DNA of 64,000 bases from Gp6-AA40 sp036407095. GTDB taxonomy: Bacteria > Acidobacteriota > Vicinamibacteria > Vicinamibacterales > UBA2999. Below, one piece after another: positions 8,227 to 17,342 of the stretch. The notes under the pieces are model-generated. The model had not been told where the DNA came from and ran no database searches. It saw only the letters and a list, made by a program, of their open reading frames with translations. The stretch is from the NCBI GenBank assembly GCA_036407095.1, contig DASWZV010000065.1:62001-126000 (forward strand), given 5' to 3'. A program made the translations under genes and the position numbers. The first letter of the stretch is position 1; the number at the start of each line of letters is the position of its first letter.

Positions 8227-10695
8227 ATGCGAGCCTGTGTCGGTATCTTGTTGGGCATTGCCACCGCGATTGTGGCGGCAGCTTCGAGCAGCGTGCCGGC
8301 CGGAGCTGCCGCTCGGGGTGAGGTACGGACGGCCGCGTCACTGTCGCAGGCCCAGACGATTCGCGAGTTCACAAAGCAGTACTGCATCACGTGTCATAAC
8401 GCGCGCCTGAAGACCGGCGGCCTTGTGCTCGAGTCGCGGGATGTCGATCACCCGGCAACGGACGCTGACGTATGGGAAAAGGTCATCCGCAAAGTACAAG
8501 TCGGCATGATGCCGCCCGGCGGAGTTCCTCAACCGGACGCTGCGACGCGGCGCGCACTCGTGACGGCGTTGTCGGGAGCGCTCGATGACGCGGCTCGGGC
8601 CAACCCGGACCCGGGTCGTCCGGCACTGCATCGCCTGAACCGCACCGAGTACGCCTACGCGATCCGCGATCTGCTGGATCTCGAAGTCGACCCCACCACC
8701 TTGCTGCCGCCTGACGACTCGGCATATGGGTTCGACAACGTTGCCGACGTCTTGGGTGTGAACGCGACGCTGATGGAACAGTACGTGAGCGCAGCGGGCA
8801 AGGTCAGCTCGCTCGCGGTGGGCGATCCCGACGTCAGTCCGGCCGCGGAGGTCTACACCATTCCACAGGACGCCTCGCAGGACAGACACGTGGAGGGACT
8901 CCCGTTCGGAACAATTGGCGGCGTTCTCGCCTTACCCACCATCCAGGTCGCGGGCCAGTACGAGCTGTCCTCCAAGTTCTTCCGCACGAACCTGGGCGTG
9001 CTTCGCGGTCTCGAGTACGAACACGTCCTGGAATACGCCGTGGACGGCGTCCGCGTCCATCTCACCAAACTGGGCGGACCGGACGATTGGGCCGCGAATC
9101 TGGAGAACAACACGCTCATCGCGGATCAGATCGAGGAGCGCGCCAAGGCTCGGGTGTCGTTGACGGCCGGGCCGCACGAGATCACGGCCGCCTGGATCAA
9201 GAAAAGCGACGCGAGCGATCCCGTGAGAACGACGCGACCGATCCGCAGCTCGCATGACACCCGAGATCCTCTCGGCATTCCGCACCTGTCGACGTTCACG
9301 ATCACCGGGCCGTTCACACCAACCGGTCCGGGCGATACGCCGAGTCGACGCAGGATATTCACGTGCAAACCAGCGGTGGGCGCTGAGGAGCGGTGCGCCA
9401 GACAGATCGTGGCGGCCCTGATGCGCCGCGCCTATCGCGGACAAGGGACCGATGACGACGTCGAGCGGTTGATGGGTTTCTTCAGAGCGGGCCGGCAACA
9501 GCGCGATTTCGACCGCGGCATTCAAGTGGCCCTGCAGCGCGTACTCGCCAGCCCGAAATTCGTCTTCCGCGCCGAACGCGAACCCGAGCGGGTTGCTAGA
9601 GGGCGTGTCTACCGCCTCAGCGATCTCGAGCTGGCATCACGCCTGTCTTTCTTCCTCTGGAGCAGCATTCCGGACGATGAACTGATCAAAGTGGCCGCGG
9701 AGGGCCGGTTACATGAGCCGGCCGTCCTCGACCGCGAAGTGCGTCGCATGCTGGCCGACCAGAAGTCGGAGCGCTTCGTCACCAACTTCGCCGGCCAGTG
9801 GCTGTATCTGCGGAACCTCACGAATCATCAGCCGAATTCGATGATGTTCCCCGATTTCGACGACAACCTCCGCCAGGCCTTCCGTCGCGAGGCGGAGCTG
9901 TTCTTCGACAGCATCGTGCGCGAGGATCACAACGTGCTCGACCTGATGACGGCCGACTACACGTTCGTCGACGAACGGCTTGCCCGCCACTACGGGATTC
10001 CGAATGTGTACGGAAGCCAGTTCCGCCGCGTGACGCTGACCGATGATGCGCGCAAGGGGCTGCTCGGCAAGGGTGCGATCCTGATGGTGACGTCGCAAGC
10101 CACGCGAACCTCGCCTGTGGTGCGCGGCAAGTGGATTCTGGACAACATCCTGAACGCACCGCCGCCACCGCCGCCGGGCGTCGTGCCGCCGCTTCCGGAG
10201 CCCGATGAATCAGGTGGTCACGTGTTGTCGATGCGGCAGCGCATGGAAACGCACCGCAGGAATCCGGTGTGTGCGAATTGTCATCGGCTGTTCGATCCGA
10301 TCGGCCTCGCCATGGAGAACTTCGATGCCGTCGGCCGATGGCGCGCCCGAGACGGCGGTTCGCTGGGAGTGCCCATCGACGCGTCGGGCGAGCTGCTGGA
10401 CGGCACAAAGGTGGACGGGGTGGTTTCGCTTCGGCGCGCGCTGCTGCACCAGCCCGAACTCTTCGTCGGAACTGTCGTCGAGAAGCTGATGACCTACGCG
10501 CTGGGCCGAGGCGTGGCGGCCGACGACATGCCCTCAGTGCGGACCATCATCCGCGAGGCGGCGACTCACGACTATCGATTCTCGACCCTCGTGCTCGGCA
10601 TCGTGAAGAGCACGCCATTTACGATGCGCATCAAGGCATCGCCCGAGCGTGAGGCTCGGGTCAACGTGCTAGGATCGGGGCGCAACGGCCCGTAG
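8227..10695 (+). CDS. DUF1592/DUF1588-type secreted cytochrome c domain protein
   Basis: This 822-residue protein has an AAGGAG ribosome site six bases before ATG and an N-terminal signal peptide (1-28). A haem-binding C-I-T-C-H is at 53-57, beginning a planctomycete-type cytochrome domain (PSCyt/DUF1587). The remainder follows the known order DUF1587, DUF1595, DUF1592, DUF1588 and DUF1585. Landmarks are H-R-L-N-R-T-E-Y near 135, the L-A-S-R-L-S-F-F-L-W-S-S block near 475, a proline-rich linker near 640-660, and a second C-A-N-C-H followed by R-L-F-D-P-I-G-L-A-M-E-N-F. It is the first gene of an operon with the DUF1552 gene (13 bp gap) and an ankyrin gene. The family is widespread in Planctomycetes and Acidobacteria, probably in extracytoplasmic polymer or redox metabolism; substrate unknown. 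Confidence 0.88.
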   Translation: MRACVGILLGIATAIVAAASSSVPAGAAARGEVRTAASLSQAQTIREFTKQYCITCHNARLKTGGLVLESRDVDHPATDADVWEKVIRKVQVGMMPPGGVPQPDAATRRALVTALSGALDDAARANPDPGRPALHRLNRTEYAYAIRDLLDLEVDPTTLLPPDDSAYGFDNVADVLGVNATLMEQYVSAAGKVSSLAVGDPDVSPAAEVYTIPQDASQDRHVEGLPFGTIGGVLALPTIQVAGQYELSSKFFRTNLGVLRGLEYEHVLEYAVDGVRVHLTKLGGPDDWAANLENNTLIADQIEERAKARVSLTAGPHEITAAWIKKSDASDPVRTTRPIRSSHDTRDPLGIPHLSTFTITGPFTPTGPGDTPSRRRIFTCKPAVGAEERCARQIVAALMRRAYRGQGTDDDVERLMGFFRAGRQQRDFDRGIQVALQRVLASPKFVFRAEREPERVARGRVYRLSDLELASRLSFFLWSSIPDDELIKVAAEGRLHEPAVLDREVRRMLADQKSERFVTNFAGQWLYLRNLTNHQPNSMMFPDFDDNLRQAFRREAELFFDSIVREDHNVLDLMTADYTFVDERLARHYGIPNVYGSQFRRVTLTDDARKGLLGKGAILMVTSQATRTSPVVRGKWILDNILNAPPPPPPGVVPPLPEPDESGGHVLSMRQRMETHRRNPVCANCHRLFDPIGLAMENFDAVGRWRARDGGSLGVPIDASGELLDGTKVDGVVSLRRALLHQPELFVGTVVEKLMTYALGRGVAADDMPSVRTIIREAATHDYRFSTLVLGIVKSTPFTMRIKASPEREARVNVLGSGRNGP

Positions 10696-10708
10696 AAAGG
10701 AGCGACCG

Positions 10709-12025
10709 ATGTTCGTCTCCAAGAAGGCGTTAGCGCGTCGGACGGTTCTCCGTGGGATGGGCGCCACGTTGGCGCTGCCGCTCCTCGAAGCGATGATTCC
10801 GGCCCTGACGCCAACCGTCAAGACCGCCGCGAACCCACCTCGCCGGTTTGGAGCCGTGTTCGTGCCGCTCGGCGAGCGGCCCGGCTACTGGACGCCCGCC
10901 ACCGTGGGATCGAACTTCGAATTCACTCCGATCCTCAAACCGATCGAGAAATTCCGCCAGCACGTCACCGTCGTCTCGGAGTTGTGTGATCCGCTCGACG
11001 GACACGCGACGACCGTGTCGGCGTGGCTGAGCGGCGCCGTCCCGAAGAAGACGTTCGCCGAAGATGTCTACAGCGGGGAAACCGTCGATCAGGTCATCGC
11101 GCGCAAGATCGGACAGGAAACGCCGCTGCCCTCGCTCGAGCTCGCCACCGAGGACTTTACCGGCTACATCGGCGGCTGCGACACGCAGTACAGCTGCGCG
11201 TACATGAACACGATCTCATGGTCGTCGGCGACGACGCCGGTGCCGATGGAGATCAACCCGCGTGTCGTCTTCGAGCGTCTGTTCGGACGGCCCGGTACGG
11301 CCGTGCAGCGGAAACAGCGGAAGCAGACCGACAAGAGCATCCTCGATTCGCTCACTGACGACGTGAAGGATCTGGAGCGCGGGCTTGGCGCTCGCGATCT
11401 CGGGCGTCTGCACGAGTACCTGGAACACGTCCGCGAGGTGGAGCGCCGCATTCAGTTGTCGGAGAAGACCGCCGCAAAGTCGCTACAGGACGTGGATGCG
11501 CCGTTCGGGATTCCCGAATCGTGGGAGGAACACGCACGACTGATGTTCGAGCTGGCGGCGCTGGCCTACCAGGCAGATATTACGCGTGTGTCGACGTTCA
11601 TGATGGCGAAGGACGCCAGCATGATCTCGTACACCAACCTCGGTATTTCCGAACCGCATCACTCGACCACGCACCACCTCGAGCTACCTGAGAGCATTCC
11701 GAACCTGGTGAAGATCAACACCTATCACATGAGCCTGTTCGCTGATTTTCTCGAGCGGCTCAGCACCACACCGGACGGCGATGGTTCGCTGCTCGATCAC
11801 TCGCTGCTTCTCTTCGGCAGCGGGATGAGCGAGGCGAACACGCATTCACGGCTCAACATCCCCACGCTGCTGGTCGGTGGCGGGAGCGTCGGTTTCAAGA
11901 GCAACCGTCACATACAGACAGCACCCGAGACGCCGTTTGCGAACTGCCTGCTGTCGGTTGCCAACCTGTTCGGCTGCGATCTCGAGCGCTTCGGAACGCT
12001 GAGCACCGGCGAGGTTTCGATCTGA
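10709..12025 (+). CDS. DUF1552 family exported protein
   Basis: This 438-residue protein starts 13 bp after the DUF1592 gene with AAAGGAG in front. Its N-terminus has a twin-arginine-like signal (A-R-R-T-V-L-R-G-M-G followed by a hydrophobic stretch), so it is probably exported folded by Tat, implying cofactor or metal binding. The body matches DUF1552: an F-V-P-L-G start, V-V-S-E-L-C-D-P near 100, a tyrosine/cysteine-rich G-G-C-D-T-Q-Y-S-C segment near 155, and the late D-H-S-L-L-L-F-G-S-G-M-S-E-A-N-T-H block near 365. The last resembles the metal-site region of alkaline-phosphatase/sulfatase-fold proteins (DUF1501 relatives). DUF1552 genes are nearly always paired with DUF1592 genes, as here. 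Confidence 0.9.
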   Translation: MFVSKKALARRTVLRGMGATLALPLLEAMIPALTPTVKTAANPPRRFGAVFVPLGERPGYWTPATVGSNFEFTPILKPIEKFRQHVTVVSELCDPLDGHATTVSAWLSGAVPKKTFAEDVYSGETVDQVIARKIGQETPLPSLELATEDFTGYIGGCDTQYSCAYMNTISWSSATTPVPMEINPRVVFERLFGRPGTAVQRKQRKQTDKSILDSLTDDVKDLERGLGARDLGRLHEYLEHVREVERRIQLSEKTAAKSLQDVDAPFGIPESWEEHARLMFELAALAYQADITRVSTFMMAKDASMISYTNLGISEPHHSTTHHLELPESIPNLVKINTYHMSLFADFLERLSTTPDGDGSLLDHSLLLFGSGMSEANTHSRLNIPTLLVGGGSVGFKSNRHIQTAPETPFANCLLSVANLFGCDLERFGTLSTGEVSI

Positions 12026-12037
12026 TCGAGACGCGCC

Positions 12038-13597
12038 ATGACATCTGATCGAGGGCGCGCGAGCGCGATCTGGATTGTCGTCGTCGCGGCGGTGGTCGGT
12101 TTGACCGCCGCCGGCAATACTTCTCCGCTGATCGAAGCCATCAAGAGCGGCAATGTCGCAAGTGTGCGCGCGCTCATCAAACAGCACGTCGACGTCAACG
12201 CCGCTCTGCCTGATGGCACGACCGCCCTGCACTGGGCCGTTGATGCGAACGCCAGCGAGATGGCGCAGCTCCTGATCGCTGCGGGCGCGAAGGCCAACGC
12301 CGCCAATCGCTACGGCGTGACACCGCTCACCCTTGCCGCCACCAATGGTAACGCCGCGCTTGTCGAAGCGCTGCTCAAGGCCGGTGCCAAACCGAACGTC
12401 ACTGTGGGGGAAGGCGAAACGATCCTCATGACCGCCGCGCGGACGGGGAACGTCGCGACGATCAAGGCACTCGTGGCCCACGACGCCGACGTGAACGCCG
12501 CCGAACAGTGGCAGGGAGAGACGGCGCTGATGTACGCGGCGATCGAAAACCACGCCGACGCTGTGAAGCTGCTCGTGGAGCTGGGCGCCAACGTCAACGC
12601 GCGATCGAAGAAGCTCGAGTTCCCTGACTTCGTCTTCAAGACGGCGGGCATGATCTACGCCGTGCAGCCGGTTGGAAGCTGGACGCCGTTGATGTACGCC
12701 GCTCGCGACGGCTCGATCGACGCTGCTCGCGCGTTGGCCGCCAGCGGCGCCGATCTGAATCTGGTCGATCCCGATGGAACGACGGCGTTGACGCTGGCAA
12801 TCATCAACGGCCACTTCGATACCGCGGTGGCTTTGCTGGAGAAGGGCGCCAATCCGAACGTGGCCGACAAGAACGGCATGACTCCGCTCTATGCGGCCGT
12901 CGACATGAACACCATTCAGACCGTGTGGGGGCGTCCGATGCCCCTGCTCGAGGACGCCCTCGATCCCGCCGGCATGGTGCGGTCGCTGCTCGGGCATGGA
13001 GCGGATCCGAACGTGCCGCTCAAGCGCCCGATCATCGGGCGGCACACGCGGAACACGGGCGATCCCTCGCTCAGCCTCGGCACGACAGCGCTCGCGCGTG
13101 CGGCCAAGAGTGGCGATGCGAGATTGATGAAGCTGCTGCTCGATGGCGGCGCGAATCCGAACCTCACACAAGCCGACTTGACGACCGCGGCGATGATTGC
13201 CGCCACCGGCGGCGGGCAGCGTGTCTATCCCGGATCCGCGTCGGTGAGCGTTCCGGCGACCGAAGCGGATTCACTCGCTGCGATCAAACTGCTCGTGGAA
13301 GCGGGCGTCGATCTCGACGCCTTCAACGTGAACGGAGAGACGGCCATCCACCGTGCGGCCGCTCGTGGAGCCGATTCGATCGTGGCATATCTCGCTGAGC
13401 ATGGCGCCAGGCTCGATCAGAAGGATCGCCGCGGGCGCACGCCCCTCGACGTGGCGATGGGTCTCGGTGGTGGTGGTGGCCGCGGAGGCCCCCCTCAGGT
13501 GCGCAAGACTACAGCCGATCTGCTGCGCCGGTTGATGCAGGAGCGCGGAATCACTGTGTCGGCGCAGGCGGCTAACAACGCTGCATCTCCTCAGTAG
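12038..13597 (+). CDS. Ankyrin-repeat protein with N-terminal signal or anchor
   Basis: This 519-residue protein has a hydrophobic segment at residues ~11-25 (I-W-I-V-V-V-A-A-V-V-G-L) that is a signal peptide or anchor. It is followed by about ten ankyrin repeats through residue ~480, seen as recurring D-G-T-T-A-L-H-W-A and L-L-x-A-G-A-x-x-N blocks, with longer insertions near 185-220 and 300-360. It ends with a Gly-rich loop and a basic helix. It starts 12 bp after the DUF1552 gene, so it is very likely the third gene of the DUF1592-DUF1552 operon. Ankyrin proteins of this kind recur in that context in Acidobacteria and presumably scaffold periplasmic partners (inference). Confidence 0.88.
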   Translation: MTSDRGRASAIWIVVVAAVVGLTAAGNTSPLIEAIKSGNVASVRALIKQHVDVNAALPDGTTALHWAVDANASEMAQLLIAAGAKANAANRYGVTPLTLAATNGNAALVEALLKAGAKPNVTVGEGETILMTAARTGNVATIKALVAHDADVNAAEQWQGETALMYAAIENHADAVKLLVELGANVNARSKKLEFPDFVFKTAGMIYAVQPVGSWTPLMYAARDGSIDAARALAASGADLNLVDPDGTTALTLAIINGHFDTAVALLEKGANPNVADKNGMTPLYAAVDMNTIQTVWGRPMPLLEDALDPAGMVRSLLGHGADPNVPLKRPIIGRHTRNTGDPSLSLGTTALARAAKSGDARLMKLLLDGGANPNLTQADLTTAAMIAATGGGQRVYPGSASVSVPATEADSLAAIKLLVEAGVDLDAFNVNGETAIHRAAARGADSIVAYLAEHGARLDQKDRRGRTPLDVAMGLGGGGGRGGPPQVRKTTADLLRRLMQERGITVSAQAANNAASPQ

Positions 13598-13617
13598 GTC
13601 AAAGGTCAAAGGTCAAC
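13597..13617. repeat. Three tandem GGTCAAA heptamers
   Basis: Two exact GGTCAAA units and a third starting GGTCAAC lie between the convergent stops of the ankyrin and cytochrome genes. Short heptamer arrays like this recur between genes in this phylum from memory; role unknown. Confidence 0.6.
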
Positions 13618-13621
13618 CAGG

Positions 13622-14380
13622 TTACCGCGCGCAGGTATCTGCAACTGTCTCCAGCGCGGTGACGTTCAATCGGTAGTCGCCTGGCTGTCGATACAGCAGG
13701 CCCTTCGCAGCCACTTTGTGGCCCTGGCGCTTCGCAGGAGCGAAGGGCGTTGCGCTGACGAGCGTGAACGTATCCTCTCCCAACGCGCGGGCCCGTGCGC
13801 GTTCGACCTCCCCGGCAGAGACGACGCGCGCGCGGTTGCCGGGGCGGGCACTCGAATGAGTCAGTACCCATCGATTGTCGGGGCCTGGTTCGAGGCAACC
13901 GACGACCTGCACGAACGACAGGTTCTGCAGACCTGGCGCCGTTCCCTTGCGAAGGACTTGTATCGTGTCGAGCTTGGCGCCGTTCGTCGTCAACTCGGTG
14001 GTGCCAGTCGGAAAGCTGTTGCGCTGGAGGATGTAGGCAAGAATGTCGGCCTTGCTCTCATCGCTCACGATGTTCGCGCTGCCCTGCGGCATCTGGTCCC
14101 TGATGAAGCTGAAGAGCGCGTCGAGGCTGCCGTCCAGCCAGTTCGACAAGAACTTGTCGCCGACCAGCGTCGGCCCGCGCTCCGATCCGCTCAGATCCGA
14201 GTTGTGACAGCGCGAGCAACTGACATCGAAGGTGGCCTTGCCGCGCCCGGCTTGCGTCGTTGTATAGACACCATCCCAGACGCTGACGAGCGAGTCGCCG
14301 TCCTGCGCGTGCAACAGCGATGCGTTCATCGCTGCGGTCAGTGCTGCCGACGCGAGACAGATTGGAAGCGTCCTGCGCAC
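13622..14380 (-). CDS. Small secreted c-type cytochrome
   Basis: This 252-residue protein is read from a GTG at 14380, preceded by GAGGAGG and opening into a signal peptide (MRRTLPICLASAALTAAMNASLLHA). The haem site C-S-R-C-H is at 55-59, and a methionine in D-Q-M-P-Q-G near 110 is the likely sixth ligand. The 55-130 region is a normal class I cytochrome c fold (about 80-90 residues), resembling those that serve quinoprotein dehydrogenases. Residues ~140-252 form an extra beta-rich domain with two cysteines (V-V-G-C-L-E and the C-terminal T-C-A-R) of unknown role. The frame continues upstream to 15007 but that part is antisense to another gene and is discarded. Confidence 0.8.
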   Translation of the reverse strand: MRRTLPICLASAALTAAMNASLLHAQDGDSLVSVWDGVYTTTQAGRGKATFDVSCSRCHNSDLSGSERGPTLVGDKFLSNWLDGSLDALFSFIRDQMPQGSANIVSDESKADILAYILQRNSFPTGTTELTTNGAKLDTIQVLRKGTAPGLQNLSFVQVVGCLEPGPDNRWVLTHSSARPGNRARVVSAGEVERARARALGEDTFTLVSATPFAPAKRQGHKVAAKGLLYRQPGDYRLNVTALETVADTCAR

Positions 14381-14473
14381 GTCCGAATGCCCTCCTCGGC
14401 CCGGCCTAACGGAATGGGCAGGCAGAGTATCACACGCCACTTCGTCGAGCGGCCTTCGGGTTAAATTAGCACC

Positions 14474-14557
14474 ATGCCGAATCTCCGCGACGCGCGGAAA
14501 CTGATCGAGTTTGCGTGCGGCGAGGGCAATCTCAGCGCGGCGCTCGCGGGACACTGA
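14474..14557 (+). CDS. Possible 27-residue leader ORF
   Basis: An ATG-started frame of 27 codons ends in TGA directly against the ATG of the PNPOx-like gene (the stop and the next start are adjacent). It could be a translationally coupled leader or a chance frame. The predicted peptide is amphipathic and ends S-A-A-L-A-G-H. No family was recognised; kept only because of the exact abutment. Confidence 0.25.
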   Translation: MPNLRDARKLIEFACGEGNLSAALAGH

Positions 14558-15016
14558 ATGACTCGCAAGGAACTGCTGTCGTTCATGCGCAGCGAGCGCT
14601 GGGCGACCCAGGCGAGCGTGACACCCTATCACGGCGTCCAGGCCGCCGTGGTGGGCATCGCCGTCTCGGACGACTTCGAGATTGTCTTCGACACGCTGAC
14701 CGATTCGCGCAAGGCGAAGAACCTGCGCGCGAATCCCTCGATCGCGTTCGTCATCGGCGCCATCGGGGAAGGCGTCGAACGCACCGTGCAGTACGAGGGA
14801 ATCGCCGACATGCCGTCTGGCGACGAGCTGAGGCGCATCCGCGAGGTCTACTTCGACGTGTTCCCGGACGGGCGCGAGCGCCTCACCTGGGCCGGCCTGA
14901 TCCACGTGCGCGTGAAGCCGACGTGGATCCGCTACAGCAACTACGCTCCGCAACCGCCGCTCATCGTCGAGTTCGACGGCTCGGCCCTGCGGGCTCTGGT
15001 GAACCAATTTCCATGA
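14558..15016 (+). CDS. Pyridoxamine 5'-phosphate oxidase-like flavin-binding protein
   Basis: This 152-residue protein has the split-barrel layout of the PNPOx/FMN-binding superfamily. It opens with a helix M-T-R-K-E-L-L-S-F-M and then barrel strands such as A-A-V-V-G-I-A-V and F-E-I-V-F-D-T-L. The S-R-K-A-K-N-L-R-A-N-P segment near 50-60 is the usual phosphate-contacting motif of this group, and V-Q-Y-E-G-I-A-D is the typical following strand. It probably binds FMN or F420-like cofactors and is cytosolic; the true substrate is unknown, and it should not be taken for the vitamin B6 enzyme itself. Length is normal for small family members. Confidence 0.8.
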   Translation: MTRKELLSFMRSERWATQASVTPYHGVQAAVVGIAVSDDFEIVFDTLTDSRKAKNLRANPSIAFVIGAIGEGVERTVQYEGIADMPSGDELRRIREVYFDVFPDGRERLTWAGLIHVRVKPTWIRYSNYAPQPPLIVEFDGSALRALVNQFP

Positions 15017-15081
15017 TCGGTACGTCTTCCCACACCAGAGAAGAGGCTCGGAGGCTCGCCTGAGATTGCGAGGGCACTCGC

Positions 15082-16128
15082 ATGAAGGTAGCGATCAATT
15101 TGCCCTGGCTGGTGCGCATCAAGCCTGGCGCACTGCAGCGCCTGGGACTTTACTTAGCGCGCTTTCGCCTGACACCCGTCGCTCTGTTTTACAGCGACGG
15201 CCTGTTGCACTCCATCCTCGACGTGGCTCGACAGAGCCTTCGGGAGCACGGCATCGATCCGGCTTTGTTCCATGAAGTGAAGGAGGCCAGCGTAGAAGAG
15301 GCGGTGCGCCTGCTGGGCGCAGTGCCTTCTTCGTGCAAGACGATAATCGGAGTCGGTGGCGGCAAGGCGCTCGACGTGGCGAAATATACGGCCTCGCTGG
15401 CTGGACTGCCCTTCTTCGCTGTGCCGACTTCCCTTTCCAACGACGGTTTCTGCTCGCCACAGGCGAGTTTGACACTGGAGGGCAACCGCCGATCCGTGCC
15501 CACCAGTCTTCCTGAAGCGGTCGTGGTCGATCTCGCCATCTGTCAACGGGCACCGTTGACGGTCTGGCATTCTGGGGTTGGCGATTTGTCTTCCAAGTTC
15601 ACAGCCGTTTCGGACTGGAAGCTCGCGTTTCACAGGCGGGGTGTTCCAGTAAACGATCTGGCTGCGTTGATGTCCGATGCCAGCGTCTTTCAGTTCATCG
15701 CATATCCCGTGTCGGACGAACAGGGAATTCGGCTTCTGGCGACGGCGCTCATGCTGAACGGCATTGCCATGGAGATCGCCGGGTCGTCGCGACCAGCAAG
15801 TGGAAGTGAGCACCTCATTTCTCATGCGCTTGATTTGACCGGGGCGAGGCAGCGGCTCCATGGCCTGCAGACCGGGATGGCCGCCTATCTCGTCAGCAGC
15901 CTGCAGATCGGCAGGCACCACCAGACAATCGGGGAGTTGTTCGCGCGAACAGGCTTCTGGAAATCCATCCGAACGCAGCCCTTCTCCAAAGAGGAATGGA
16001 GGATCGCCGTGGAACGAGCGCCCTCGATGAAAGAGGACTTTTACACAATCCTCTCCGGGCGAGAGGTGTGGCGAGAGTTCGCCAGGATGATCGCGCACGA
16101 CGCAGCCCTCGTTGGATGCTTTGAATGA
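15082..16128 (+). CDS. sn-glycerol-1-phosphate dehydrogenase-like enzyme (AraM/EgsA family)
   Basis: This 348-residue protein belongs to the iron-containing/polyol dehydrogenase superfamily. It has the nucleotide-binding G-V-G-G-G-K-A-L-D-V-A-K at 90-101 and P-T-S-L-S-N-D-G-F-C-S-P at 115-126, which is characteristic of glycerol-1-phosphate dehydrogenases. Metal ligands fit Asp168, His244 and His260, close to the family's spacing. The reaction would be NAD(P)H-dependent reduction of dihydroxyacetone phosphate to sn-glycerol-1-phosphate, the archaeal lipid backbone stereoisomer, also made by a few bacteria (AraM). No lipid genes lie nearby. Assigned by motif; 2-deoxy-scyllo-inosose-like relatives are less likely. 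Confidence 0.82.
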   Translation: MKVAINLPWLVRIKPGALQRLGLYLARFRLTPVALFYSDGLLHSILDVARQSLREHGIDPALFHEVKEASVEEAVRLLGAVPSSCKTIIGVGGGKALDVAKYTASLAGLPFFAVPTSLSNDGFCSPQASLTLEGNRRSVPTSLPEAVVVDLAICQRAPLTVWHSGVGDLSSKFTAVSDWKLAFHRRGVPVNDLAALMSDASVFQFIAYPVSDEQGIRLLATALMLNGIAMEIAGSSRPASGSEHLISHALDLTGARQRLHGLQTGMAAYLVSSLQIGRHHQTIGELFARTGFWKSIRTQPFSKEEWRIAVERAPSMKEDFYTILSGREVWREFARMIAHDAALVGCFE

Positions 16129-16131
16129 GGG

Positions 16132-16479
16132 CTAGAGGATTTCTTTGAGTCTCTCCGCTGGACGCGCGAGGATCGCGCGCGCGCCTTTCTCGACGATTGG
16201 CCGCTGAATCAGATCGGGGTTCTTCACCATCAGATCGACGATCTCATCGTCGGTGAGTTCGCGCTCGGCGAGGCGAAGCGCCTTGTAGACAGGCTCCCTG
16301 GTGCGCAGCTGCTCACGCGGTGATACGCCCATCTTGCGAAGCAGGTCGAGCAGCTTCTTCTTGGGAATCGGATCGACGTAATAGTCGACGGCGTCGAAGT
16401 CGACACCGCTCTCGACGAGCGCCGCGTGAACCTGCCGGCATGTCGTGCAGGTCGGCTTCTGATAAATGACGATCTTCAT
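16132..16479 (-). CDS. ArsC/Spx-family thioredoxin-fold reductase
   Basis: This 115-residue protein has the ArsC/YffB fold: beta strand K-I-V-I-Y-Q-K, then P-T-C-T-T-C-R-Q with Cys10 and Cys13, and the late segment R-T-R-E-P-V-Y-K followed by N-P-D-L-I-Q-R-P-I-V near 90-98 with the family's Arg. It might be a glutaredoxin-dependent arsenate reductase or a general disulphide reductase. A neighbouring arsenic gene is not present, so the name arsenate reductase is a family label only. Its ATG overlaps the stop of the upstream gene by four bases (ATGA), so the two are translationally coupled. Confidence 0.85.
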   Translation of the reverse strand: MKIVIYQKPTCTTCRQVHAALVESGVDFDAVDYYVDPIPKKKLLDLLRKMGVSPREQLRTREPVYKALRLAERELTDDEIVDLMVKNPDLIQRPIVEKGARAILARPAERLKEIL

Positions 16480-17087
16480 CGGTGCTGAAGCGCGCGGCAC
16501 GCCGCGATGAATTCTTCGCGCGATCCGTAGCGCAAGGTGACCTGCGCGGTGCCGGCGTCCGCCGTCGAGGTGACACGGCGGATCTCCCCGGCAGGCGTGA
16601 ATACGGTCGTGAACGAGTTGTCGGTGTGGAGCTCGAGCGCCGGGCCATGCCATGCGCCACGCAGCGCGACGACCCAACCGGACGGCAGCCGCACGGGTGT
16701 GCCGCCAGTCAGACCGATCGTCGTCTGCGCGCCCTCTGTGGCCCACCAGCTGTCGACGATGCCGGTCAGCTTGAATTTATGTGTGCCGCCCGAGGCAGTG
16801 CACAGCTCGGCGGTGCCGCGTAAGTTGTCGGACCTGCCATGGGCGCCGGCGCTGCGGTAATTCGCCGGCATCTCGCCGGTGAGCATGTTGCCCATCAGGT
16901 GCGCGAACAGGACGTACCGCCCGCCGTTGCTCGCCTGCACCCCGCCGTAGCCGTCCCATTGCTGGTCCCAGGTCGATCGGCCTCCGATGTGCAGCGCCCA
17001 GGGCGTTCCGCCCGCGTACATGCCGCCGATCACCACGATCATGAGTACGAGAAACGCGAGCCCGCTAGCCTTGGGTCCGAGTGGCAT
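16476..17087 (-). CDS. Membrane-anchored protein of unknown function
   Basis: This 203-residue protein has an N-terminal transmembrane or signal segment (residues ~8-26, A-F-L-V-L-M-I-V-V-I-G-G-M-Y). The remainder is beta-rich, with many Gly/Trp/Thr strands and a short C-terminal helix ending R-A-L-Q-H-R. No family was recognised. It is probably anchored in the inner membrane with the bulk in the periplasm. The stop overlaps the start of the ArsC-like gene by four bases, suggesting co-translation, but nothing in the sequence links their functions. Confidence 0.6.
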   Translation of the reverse strand: MPLGPKASGLAFLVLMIVVIGGMYAGGTPWALHIGGRSTWDQQWDGYGGVQASNGGRYVLFAHLMGNMLTGEMPANYRSAGAHGRSDNLRGTAELCTASGGTHKFKLTGIVDSWWATEGAQTTIGLTGGTPVRLPSGWVVALRGAWHGPALELHTDNSFTTVFTPAGEIRRVTSTADAGTAQVTLRYGSREEFIAACRALQHR

Positions 17088-17342
17088 CGCGACCGATTAT
17101 AGGTGCCCTGCCTTGTCGCAGTGCTCCTCGGGCTTCTGGTCAGCACCCCCGCGCCCAGGAGGCGCTTACGACGAAGCAGCGTATCGTCAATCACGCGATG
17201 ACGCACTCGAACGTAACGCGGAATTGCGTGCGCGAGCGGCCTGCGTCGTTCTCATCCAGCCGCCCGCAAAGAAGTTTCATATCGATCCGCTCGTCGTCAT
17301 GCGCGGGAATTCAACGCGCTTCGTGAGCTCGAGCGATCGATT

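Noticed and set aside
14381..15007. Upstream extension of the cytochrome frame
   Set aside because: It is antisense to the PNPOx-like gene. The GTG at 14380 with GAGGAGG and a signal peptide is the better start.
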